A model generated the notes under the pieces. It was not told the origin of the DNA. It saw nothing but the letters and a program-made list of their open reading frames with translations, and did not search any database. The position numbers and the translations under genes were made by a program. Below, piece by piece: positions 32,774 to 42,265 of a stretch of DNA of 64,000 nucleotides. How positions within the stretch are numbered: the stretch's first letter is position 1; each line of letters opens with the position of its first letter. The stretch comes from Gnomoniopsis sp. IMI 355080 (taxonomy: Eukaryota; Ascomycota; Sordariomycetes; Diaporthales; Gnomoniaceae), in assembly GCA_027946555.1 (NCBI GenBank), contig JAPEVC010000062.1:100292-164291 (forward strand), read 5' to 3'.

Positions 32774-34769
32774 ATTTGCGGTAGTTGCGGTATTTGTGTT
32801 GTGTGGAAGAAAGGTACGGTAGAAAACTAGTCTGCAAACAGTATTGGTAAGTAATGAGGATTATTTGGAGAGTAAGATTGTTGTTGTATGTTGTCTAGGT
32901 GAGCAAAAGACCAGCGACGAGGGGCAGCACGGAGTTTATAAAGAGGCAAGCTTGGATGTTGTGGCGTGTTCCAAGGCGGTAGTGGGGCAGAGGGCAGGTT
33001 GTTGAGTCAAATTTGTGAGATGAGGTTTTTATGAGAGAAGCGAGCGACAGATACTCCGGGCCTTTGCCTGGGCTGGCGTGCTGGTCCTGGCATGTTCCTT
33101 CCAGAGTGTTCTGACGCAGCCAGCCCACTCGCACACGGCCCAAGCCAAGCAAGTGGGTTTAGGATGGTGTTACGTAGGTGAGGGTCCATGACTTGGGCCA
33201 TGTATGAAGTCACAGGAATAGCTCATCAAGCTCTCCTTTCGTCACGATCAACACCCCTAGGTAGGTCTTCTACCGTCCTGGCCTTCACCGCAACAAACCC
33301 GACTGGACTCATTAGCAAGCACACAAGATAGAGCTGCAGGCCTTTTGGTAAGCCTGCAGTTGAATTGTGCGATGCGGTGCGAGGCGAGGTCCAGTCGAAA
33401 ATCCGTCAATTCGCTCCACGCTTGAGCTGATGAGTCGATGGCGGGGTAGATAGGAACATGCATGCCTTCATAGCTGGCTTTGCTCTGGAACCAAACGACT
33501 CAAAGAGATAGAAAAAAAAAAAAACTACTTACAAGACAATTTGGCAGCAGATTGAAGATTATACGCCGTGTAAGAATTGCATTCGATTCAACAGTTGATA
33601 TAGTTTCAAAGCACGACAGATGGTGGGAGAGAAACGCTCTCTGCCTCCAAAAGTAGGAGAAGGTGGGGTTAAATCATCGTCATACCCGAGCTCGGCACGA
33701 AGAAACCCATACTTGTGAACCCCCAAAACCGCATCCCACGGAATTCTACGGAAACTAGGCAAGAAAAGGTATCCATCCCTGGATTTTACAACACAACTCC
33801 AACAGGACCGCTTGTCGTAGCCTCTTAAACCAAAAGCACACGATGCTCTCCTATCTAGATCGGCCGGGGTGTTTCTTCGTGTCCTCTTTCTATCGTGAGA
33901 TCTCCCGGAACCTACCCGAGGATGGGTTTCGGCGTCATTTATCAGAGGTCGGCAACCCCTTGAATCTTGCCATCGGTCTTACTAGCGGGATCAAGCCATA
34001 ATATTCGGACTGACGCTTTTCTATAGTCAGACCACTTCTCTCATGATGACTATCCATTGTAATTTTTCCTTTGTTCAATTCATTTCTCGCTCGCGAAGAG
34101 GATGGCTGCAATATGGTCAGAACAAGACTGTCGTCACATTCTACTTCCAGAGGCGCGCAACAACCAACAGGCCAGTACAGAAGACGATGACTATTGATGA
34201 TGGTATCGGAATTCGAGAAAATAATTTTTTGTCACCATTTCAGCCGAATCCTATGTCCAAACCTAGGTGGAAGGGACATCGACGCTAATGATAGCGAATG
34301 AGTTATAGGGAAACAAATCATGGACTGAATTGGATTGCGCACAAGCAGCGAGCAAGTGCTTGAGAGTGCTTGTGGTCTCACGAACAACAGGCGACTACAT
34401 TGGTCCCAGTCGCGTTGAAACTGTAAAGCTCCAGACTCCTGGGTGCTGAGAGCAAAGGATTTCATCATTTAGATTGGCGCAAACAATGGTACACGACTCT
34501 GCCACAGCACTGTATTTTGGACCCTTATAGGAGCAGGCAGAGAACGGTCAACGAGGTTCGTCTTCCTAGGAATGAACAGAGGAGCAAGGAGGAGAAAAGA
34601 ACGAGACGGAGAATCAAAGCCTTTGCGCCTGCTCAACGTGTTCTACGTAGGAACATATCCGTCTCGAGTCTATCACTGTGCCATTCCCGTTCTTCCGACT
34701 CCTTGAGGTTGCCCTCCGCACAAATTAGAGGGACCAATTTCGCATGCAAATACAGTCCACAGCACTCTT
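32774..34769. other. Upstream region of FBA1 and 3' flank of PTC7
   Basis: Two kilobases without a supportable gene. The 300 bases nearest FBA1 are likely its promoter and leader. A run of 13 A lies at 33512-33524. I recognise no RNA gene or repeat family. Confidence 0.5.
33512..33524 (+). repeat. A13 homopolymer tract
   Basis: Thirteen consecutive A in the long non-coding DNA upstream of FBA1. Poly(dA:dT) tracts of this kind exclude nucleosomes in fungi, but a link to FBA1, 740 bases away, is not shown. Confidence 0.7.
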
Positions 34770-36080
34770 TTAGAGCCTGCTCTTCACTGGGGCATCGTTA
34801 CCCTTGCTCTCGGACACGACAACCGCAACAACACAGATATCGTCGACCTTGCCGCCGCGCCATCTCTCCTGCGGATAATACTTCTTGACCTCCTTAGCGA
34901 ACGGTCCATCCAGCTTAGTGTTCATGCTCGCGGCCTTTGCAGCCCTGGTGATGTCCGTAGCAATGGCGCCTTGCAATGTTTCGACAACCTTACCATGCTC
35001 TTCCGGAGCGGCCGTCTGGGTAATAGCCGAAAGATCAGGTTGCACTGTGGTCCCACCTGCGTCACTGCCTAGCCATGCACCTTTCTTCGTCATTGCCTCG
35101 CTTACTATGCGCAGTATGTCCTGATTAAACAGATTGTCCCACACTCCATCCGTTGCGAATACAATCACATCGCCATGCCGTAAGCTGTGCCGTGACACCT
35201 CTGCATCACTCGGCATGTCCGCCAGTTGACTCCCTCCGAAAGCTTGCATTCGCCGCAATATGTCGGGTGGTATAACAGACAGCTGGAATGGCGTGTTGAA
35301 CGCATGAATCTGCGGCTCGCTATGCCCATGAACCGCATTCAATCGGAGATGTATGTATCCACTATCGCCCAGGTTTGCGACTTCAAGTGACCCAGCCGGA
35401 TCCAGTAGACTCACGATTGCGGTCGATCCGCCAGCAGGGACGGAGGGATCCGCGCAAATAGCTTCATAGCCTGCCTGCATAAGCATGCGTGCGGTGAGCG
35501 GCTGCTGCGAGTGCGCAGGGTAGGCGTATGCCGCGGCGGCCATATAATCGCAGAAGCCGTGGGAGAAGTCAGCTGGGTCGACGCCCGAATCCATCCAGCC
35601 GCCGACGCCGTCCGCTACACCCAGCGCAACGGCACCGGGGTCGTTGAGACGCGTCACGAAGAAGGCATCCTGGCCGGAATCGGGGCGGGCGCGTTTACTG
35701 CGCTTGCGAGGTGGTTGGACACGGTTGTAGGGATTGAAGTGGAAGATGTGTGTGGAGGGATCGTAGGGTTTGTCTTTGCCTATGTAGGAGGCTGCGATGT
35801 TGTATGTGAACTGACCCGGAGTGTGGTTTTGGGATCGTGATATTGGTGTTGTCGAGAGGGGTCTTCTTTGTGTTCGGGAGGACATCTGGGGTCTAGAGAA
35901 GCGTGCGATTGTTATCGGTGCTGTAGGTGTGCATTGATGAGCGAGTGTGACTTTTGGCACATGGCAGACGCATTTCTTGAGGTATACATGTGAGGCATAA
36001 TGCTCGGGGCGCTTACACTGCAGGTGTGGTCGTAATGCCTGCGCGAGTGACCGGGTTGCACACGAGGCCGGAGCTGCCAT
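34770..36080 (-). CDS. PTC7: Mitochondrial PP2C-type protein phosphatase (Ptc7 family)
   Basis: Metal-dependent Ser/Thr phosphatase. In yeast, Ptc7 acts in mitochondria, notably on coenzyme Q biosynthesis. Single exon, 436 residues. The N-terminal ~85 residues are rich in Arg, Ser, Ala and Thr with few acids, as in a mitochondrial presequence. The catalytic domain has GQDAFFVTR, VADGVGGWMDSGVDPADFSH (metal-binding Asp), GGSTAIVSLLD, VANLGDSGY, FATDGVWDN and KVDDICVVAV, the full set of PP2C aspartates. PAG and VPP substitutions are unremarkable. The start is the first ATG of the frame. It is divergent from SDH2 across about 1.1 kb. Confidence 0.93.
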   Translation of the reverse strand: MAAPASCATRSLAQALRPHLQCKRPEHYASHVYLKKCVCHVPKVTLAHQCTPTAPITIARFSRPQMSSRTQRRPLSTTPISRSQNHTPGQFTYNIAASYIGKDKPYDPSTHIFHFNPYNRVQPPRKRSKRARPDSGQDAFFVTRLNDPGAVALGVADGVGGWMDSGVDPADFSHGFCDYMAAAAYAYPAHSQQPLTARMLMQAGYEAICADPSVPAGGSTAIVSLLDPAGSLEVANLGDSGYIHLRLNAVHGHSEPQIHAFNTPFQLSVIPPDILRRMQAFGGSQLADMPSDAEVSRHSLRHGDVIVFATDGVWDNLFNQDILRIVSEAMTKKGAWLGSDAGGTTVQPDLSAITQTAAPEEHGKVVETLQGAIATDITRAAKAASMNTKLDGPFAKEVKKYYPQERWRGGKVDDICVVAVVVSESKGNDAPVKSRL

Positions 36081-37206
36081 TGCGACGCTCGTGATGAATG
36101 TGGGAAAGGGAAGTCCGGGACCGACGGGAGATCCTCAGATGCAGCTTGTGAGGCCCTCGGGGGCTCACGCGTTGTTAGATCGTGTCAGAAATCTCTCTGA
36201 GCATCATATACAAGGAAAACTCATATATCCAAAGACAATTGGTCACGATTGTGTTCCATCAAGCTGTTTTGTACGTCCGTAGTGGCGACCAGACTGTAAG
36301 ATTATTGCAGGCTGTATGAAAGAAAAGAAGTTCCGTAAGACAACTATGTCATGCCGGCGCTACCCAGCCAATCGTCTTGGAGATTGATTCCTTGACCAGC
36401 TTTGGGGAGACCCACCCTCATTACACAAGGGCGACGAGCTGGGAAACAATGCCAGGCAGCTCTGGCGCAATGCAAGAAGATTTCTTGCTTTTCAAAACTT
36501 GACGATGATTCTGACAGTCTGCCTCGAACAATACTGAAGGAGACTTGGAGGATTCCCATCCTCTGACAGTCAAATTCAAAGGCGAGGACAGTGACTTCGG
36601 TCTGGGGCACTGAGGACACGGACAAGCCTTCTCCCAATCGCTGGAGTGGTGGTGACCCAATATTGAGCCATGGGTGATCAGTCATCTTATTAGTTCTACC
36701 TCCATTGTTCTCGTTAGGAGGTTCAGTTATATAAATGTAGAATATGGATGGGTAGGAGGGCAGAGGGCTGCAAAGCATGCATGATGGTCCTCGGATTAGG
36801 TAAGCCATTGCCTAGGATCCACGGCCAAGCGTCCGGAAGACCGTGGAACAAAATGAGCCCACAGTGAATCGGGATAGAACGGACCCACTGATTTGCCGGG
36901 CTCCGACTTACGAAGTGCTCATTCTTGATTGGCTGATCATATAGCCGAGGGTAACTACGGAAGAAGCTCTCTATGATCCATCGATGAAGTTAGGTTTCCG
37001 TTGTTGCCATCAATCACCGCAATCTTCTTGCCACTAGTCCAGTGTTCACCGGGTGTCGACTCGGCCGTTTCAGGACCCATTGACGTGATCTTTCCTTTCC
37101 CACCCACTCTACCTAGGACTCCTAACATTACGACCATTGTCTATGAACTGAACGACGCGAAACTCGATCGCCTCGACGACTCCGTGACGCTAACAACTCG
37201 ACAAAA
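36081..37206. promoter_or_regulatory. Divergent PTC7 / SDH2 upstream region with a CCAAT box
   Basis: No gene is supported here. On the minus strand a CCAAT pentamer (read ATTGG at 36928-36932) lies about 275 bases before the SDH2 start. CCAAT is the binding site of the HAP/CBC complex, which is known to activate respiratory genes including SDH2 in yeast. Direct use here is inference. Confidence 0.4.
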
Positions 37207-38210
37207 ATGGCCGCTCTCCGTTCTTCAACATCCCGCCTTCTCGGCGCCGCCGCTGCACGTCCAGCGTTCCGTCCGGCGACGACCAAGCTGGTGCGATCCA
37301 TGGCAACAGTTTCCGAGACGAAGGGCCTGGACGAGTCGAACGCATCAGGCGCACCGGCTGCTGAGAAATCGAGACTGAAGACGTTCCAAATCTACCGATG
37401 GAACCCAGATACTCCGACCGAGAAGCCACGCATGCAGACCTACACTCTCGACCTGAACAAGACCGGGCCCATGGTGCTCGATGCTTTGGTGCGGATCAAG
37501 AACGAGCTGGACCCGACCTTGACTTTCCGCAGGAGTTGCAGAGAGGGCATTTGCGGCAGCTGCGCCATGAACATCAACGGCATGAACACATTGGCTTGCT
37601 TGTGTGAGTAGAGCACCCCAAACTGGAGAAGATGAGCCGGTCAATCATGGAGATGTGTGGATGCTGACATTCTTTGCAGGCCGTATTCCAACTGAGGAGA
37701 CCAAGGAGATGAAGATCTATCCCTTGCCGCACACCTACGTCGTCAAGGATCTTGTACCAGATCTGACGCACTTCTATAAGCAATACAAATCGATCAAGCC
37801 ATACCTGCAGAGAGATACTCCTGCACCTGATGTGAGTTGCTTCGCCAATCAATGGGTACTGAACCTCAATGAGACTGACTTCTGCGTAGGGAAGGGAATA
37901 CCGCCAGACTCGGGAGGACCGCAGGAAACTGGATGGTCTGTACGAGTGCATCCTTTGTGCCTGCTGCTCAACATCATGTCCCTCCTACTGGTGGAACTCA
38001 GAGGAGTATCTCGGACCTGCCATTCTGCTCCAGTCTTACAGGTGGCTGATCGACTCCCGTGACGAGAGGAAGGTCGAGCGAAAGGAGGCCCTCGACAACT
38101 CTATGAGTTTGTACCGGTGCCACACCATTCTCAACTGCACACGGACCTGCCCCAAGGGTCTGAACCCCGGCTACGCTATCGCAGAGATCAAGAAGGAGAT
38201 GGCCTTGTAG
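37207..38210 (+). CDS. SDH2: Succinate dehydrogenase iron-sulfur subunit
   Basis: Iron-sulfur subunit of complex II on the mitochondrial inner membrane; passes electrons from the FAD subunit to ubiquinone. Exons 37207-37603, 37680-37831 and 37890-38210 give 289 residues. An Arg/Ala/Ser-rich presequence (MAALRSSTSRLLGAAAARPA) precedes FQIYRWNPDTPTEKPRMQTY. The 2Fe-2S ligands are in CREGICGSCAMNINGMNTLA plus the next Cys, which spans the first intron. The 4Fe-4S ligands are in CILCACCSTSCP, and CHTILNCTRTCPKGLNPG holds the 3Fe-4S ligands. Every ligand is conserved. It is divergent from PTC7. Confidence 0.97.
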
Positions 38211-40546
38211 ACGTCAAGTTAGAGGAGATGAAAAATACGATAGAGAATTGGTTCTTTCTTTTGGCGACCGGAGCGATGACAAAGTGTTGATTTCAGAGTA
38301 CACTTGGGTGGCCGTATGCCTTCGTGCATGGGTTTGGCGTTTGTACTTTTGTTAGGTTTTGATGAATATTGATCAAGTTCCATCTAGCTAGCCAATTCGT
38401 GTTCACTCCTGTGGCTTGCCGTGGCCTTGTAGGCTTCGACGCCTCCAGCCGTCATCCTTGTGTCCTGTACTTGAGCTCATGATGGACAAGGCGCCTGAAG
38501 ATGTTCACCAGTCTCTATCCACGAGAAGGGAAGTTCCGATTGCTTTTGATTTACTTGATAGTCGCAGTCAGTCGCGCTGCTTGTCAGTGGCCGAGTGTAT
38601 CAGGCTTGGGAGGCAACATGGCTCTATGATCACCATGATCACCAAGGTTTCGATTATGTACCTAAGTATACATGCTTTGCTTCTTTGCCTTGGCTGAGAA
38701 GACCGGTTCCATCAATTGTTTATGAAATCGTCAGCAATAAAGCTGCAACTCCATCTTTACAGGCCTGTACATTACAGCGACTTGCAAGTAGGCATGAGCG
38801 TGAGCCAGGCGGCTCCAGATCGCCATCACTTGTCTTTCGCAAAATGGCCAGGCCGGACAAGGCTTTACGCTGGTGGATAGATCACGACAGGTAGACACGC
38901 TGGAACAAGAGTCATTCACTCGACATGAAGACCAAACATCGCGAATGGCTTCTGTGTAGACACACTTTGCATGGACAGCCCACAATCAATACTGTGACAG
39001 GGAGCACTGAAATACTTGTGCCCGACAATTGTGAGAAACGATCTTGCCAGGACTTGTTGGTTCGGCTCCACTTGCATTTCTCTTCACACCTCGTACAAGC
39101 CAAGTTCGCAAAGTCCCTGAAGAAATTCCATCCTGTCAACCACTCTTTGATGTCCCTCCGTCTGTGTCCAAGTCGAACGTCACCCTCCCGCTCCATGTAC
39201 TTATACATGAGGGTCTCTGTTACCACAGTGGTATTCGGCCTTTCATCTGGCCCCGCGCCCACTCAGCTCTCTCGATCCATGGGATTTTTTTTTAGATAAT
39301 ATCTGCACTGCAATCATTCCTTCTTGCTTCTCGAATCACTGCTTTGTCGTTGAGTCTTCATCTCTCTTGTCTGGACGACTTGTCAGAGTATCTCTACGGC
39401 AACAGCGCATGATCCCACGTTCTAGTGTAGTGAAGGCTGGGTCTTGTCCCGCTATGACAACCTAGCGGACAAGCCGCAAAGTCTCGGTTTGGACTACGAG
39501 AATTATTGAATATACAGACCACACTCTCCTCATACGAAGGCTGGAATCAAATGTGATAATGTCTCTCAGCATGTAGCTTGGAGTGGAGAACTCCCAAAGT
39601 TGCTATTCTTTTGCTCATATGCTTTTTGCCAACCTGAAATGACTGGCACTGGTTGAGACTACCTCACTTGGCTATTCCTGGCGCTTGGACAAGTGGGAAT
39701 GGCTCGTCTTACATTCATTCGTGGTGATGCCGCCTCTGCACTAAAAGGATAGCTTACTTTGAGTTGTAACCCCATACATCCGCTGAGGTACCAGGCAGTC
39801 TCTAAAAGCGGACTGCTAAATTAGGAAGAAGCCCAAGCAGAGGCCTTTAGAAGGTGTTGCTCGTCGTGGTCGTGGTCGTGGTTGCCCATCATGCGGTTAG
39901 GAATGGACGAGGTCTGACTCGAAATCTATTAAAAGTACCCTCGTTTCTGACAATGGAACAAAGCCGCGCTCAGCCGGGTTGAAACTTTTCGTTTCCTACC
40001 CGCACTTTTCACAAGGGCTGAATGGGCTGATGGGGTCGCGCGCGCCTTGTACGTAGTACTAAAGTCCGGGTCTGGCCACTTTTAATGGCTAGCGGCTCCA
40101 CAATTGCAATGTGACAGGGGGTTAATTTCAGGATTTTAGGCATGTGTTTCCCCTTCCTCCTTCCCAACGTGATCTGCCCAACTTGCCTCACTTTTCCAAG
40201 TGACTTCTTGTCTTCCCAAAGTCAACAGCAACTCATCCAAACCCAACTACACTTCTGCAAATGCATACCAGTAAAGATACCAACACCACCCTTTCCTTCT
40301 TCTTCAAGTATCAGATGCGCCTTCACTGCCACCAGAGACTTCCCCGAAACGAATCGGTCGACATCCGCTGCGACCCATTTGCACGCCGCGGCGAGCGTTG
40401 AAGGGTCACTTCCTAACAAAAGGGAGTAATCTATCAAAATCGAATACGAAAAAAGACGGGACCGTCTGCGACTTTATAAGAAGACACCGGACGTTCTCCG
40501 ATCACAAACAACCCTCGCAAGCAGCGCCGACTTCGAACCCTCGAAG
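38211..40546. other. Intergenic region upstream of the AGC kinase
   Basis: No gene is recognised in 2.3 kb. A short GTCGTG hexamer repeat occurs at about 39867-39889. The last 400 bases are pyrimidine-rich and likely form a long kinase leader. Confidence 0.5.
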
Positions 40547-42265
40547 ATGATACAATCAACTGGCGCCTCAACTGGCGCCCCCTTTACAAACGTGGTTCGA
40601 GGCTTGCCTACCCCAAGCGCCTCAGGTGACGAGAAATCCGACGAGGGCAACAACACGCCCCGGCTGAAAGCCACCGAGAAGCCCACAACCCCGGCGACCC
40701 CGACTCTGCGCGGCCGACGCTCACGGCTCCCTGTTGGTGATGACATTGTCAGTGCGAATTGCAGCCCCGTCCTTCGCCCAGATCAGTCGCCCGCTATCAG
40801 TGGAATTTCCCTTCTCCGAGGCAGGATCGAGAATCTCAACCTGAACAGCGCGAAAACCTCCAACGCGACGTCTGCCTCTCGTGGAAGCAGCGCTAAGCGC
40901 TCGAAAGATACATACCGACCTACCTCAGGCCCCTATGACTTCATCGCCCGGTCCAAACGTTGGGCAGGAAACAGCGAGGAAAGCGAAGATGAGGATGGTC
41001 GCCGCAACACTTCGTCCTGCGGCAGCGGCTACGGGAGCGGTAACGACTCCTCCTCGGAAGGCTCTACTGGATATGAGATCAATCTCGAGGAGGACTTCGT
41101 CAGTGAGAGCGCGCCTGGTCTGGCTGCTGCTCAAGGGGATGGCATATTTGAAGACGATCTGGAGGGTATCCCTACGAACCCGCCCCGCAAGATCACGGCG
41201 GACGACTTCGAACCAATTCGAGTGCTTGGCAAGGGTTCTTTTGGTACCGTCATTCTAGTAGAGCAACGCTCCACAGGCCGACTCTACGCCCAAAAGGTGT
41301 TCAAGAAGGCCTCACTTGTCGTTCACAGCGCGCTTGTCGAGCAGACCAAAACCGAGCGCCAAATTTTGGAAATGGTCAATAAGCATCCATTCGTGGTGAA
41401 GCTATTCTATGCCTTCCAGGACAAGGAGAGACTGTACCTCATCCTTGAGTACGGCATGGGCGGAGAGCTCTTCCACCACCTTGAGACCGAGCGCATGTTC
41501 GCCGAGCCGAAGGCGGCCTTCTACCTTGCAGAGATGGTCCTAGCATTGTCGCACCTGCACGACGATCTTGGTATCATTTACAGAGACCTCAAGCCCGAGA
41601 ACATTCTCCTCGACAACGAAGGTCACCTGCTACTGACCGACTTTGGCCTCTCCAAAGTCGCGGCCGACGACGCCACGGCCAAATCTTTCCTCGGCACGGT
41701 CGAGTACATGGCCCCTGAGGTGATCAAGGGCGAGAAGTACGGCAAGTCGGTAGATTGGTGGGCGTTGGGAGCACTTGCCTACGACATGATGGTGGGAAAA
41801 TCTCCATTCCAGGGAAGCAACAACCGCAAGATTCAGGACAATATTCTCAAGCAAAAGGTCGCCTTGCCCTATTTCCTGAGCGCTGACGCCAAGGATCTTA
41901 TCACGCGTCTTCTCAAGAAGGATCCAAAGAAGCGTCTGGGTAGCAACATGCCCAAGGATCTCGCCTCCATCAAGGGTCATCGTTTCTTCCGGCACATTGA
42001 TTGGAAGAAACTTGCCGCTCGCGAGATGGTGCCTCCCATTTTGCCCATGATCACCGACCCTGCGCTGGCCGAGAACTTCTCCGATGAGTTCAGGCAGATG
42101 CGCCTTGACGCTACGTACACTACCGAGAAACCCATGCCCATGAGTCCCCCATCTGCGAGGTCTGAAGAAAACCCGTTCGGTGGATTCAGCTTCGTAGCAA
42201 GCTCCAGTCTGCTGAACGCTGACTATGGCCTTCCTCTACACGATGGCTTTGCGCGGCGGTCCTGA
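40547..42265 (+). CDS. psk1: AGC-family Ser/Thr kinase, S6K / Psk1 type
   Basis: Probable TOR-pathway kinase of the ribosomal S6 kinase class. Single exon, 572 residues. The first ~215 residues are disordered, Ser/Thr/Pro-rich and contain acidic SEESEDEDG and a Gly/Ser repeat. The kinase domain starts at DDFEPIRVLGKGSFGTV (Gly loop about 227-232), then AQKVFKK (Lys), YRDLKPENILL (catalytic loop), LTDFGLSKV and GTVEYMAPE. The PDK1 T-loop residue is Ser in KSFLGT rather than Thr, as I recall for fission yeast Psk1. The AGC tail ends with a turn-motif-like MSPPS and hydrophobic motif NPFGGFSFV. Psk1 orthology is favoured over Sck or Ypk because there is no C2 domain, but the symbol is provisional. 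Confidence 0.88.
   Translation: MIQSTGASTGAPFTNVVRGLPTPSASGDEKSDEGNNTPRLKATEKPTTPATPTLRGRRSRLPVGDDIVSANCSPVLRPDQSPAISGISLLRGRIENLNLNSAKTSNATSASRGSSAKRSKDTYRPTSGPYDFIARSKRWAGNSEESEDEDGRRNTSSCGSGYGSGNDSSSEGSTGYEINLEEDFVSESAPGLAAAQGDGIFEDDLEGIPTNPPRKITADDFEPIRVLGKGSFGTVILVEQRSTGRLYAQKVFKKASLVVHSALVEQTKTERQILEMVNKHPFVVKLFYAFQDKERLYLILEYGMGGELFHHLETERMFAEPKAAFYLAEMVLALSHLHDDLGIIYRDLKPENILLDNEGHLLLTDFGLSKVAADDATAKSFLGTVEYMAPEVIKGEKYGKSVDWWALGALAYDMMVGKSPFQGSNNRKIQDNILKQKVALPYFLSADAKDLITRLLKKDPKKRLGSNMPKDLASIKGHRFFRHIDWKKLAAREMVPPILPMITDPALAENFSDEFRQMRLDATYTTEKPMPMSPPSARSEENPFGGFSFVASSSLLNADYGLPLHDGFARRS

Noticed and set aside
35511..35840. 109-codon plus-strand frame within PTC7
   Set aside because: It is antisense to the phosphatase catalytic domain and has no homologue I recognise.
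36344..36808. 154-codon minus-strand frame between PTC7 and SDH2
   Set aside because: Composition and lack of motif suggest chance. It has no splice or promoter context, though transcription cannot be excluded.
38925..39299. 124-codon plus-strand frame upstream of the AGC kinase
   Set aside because: No recognisable domain and no codon bias; overlapping frames on both strands of similar length point to chance.
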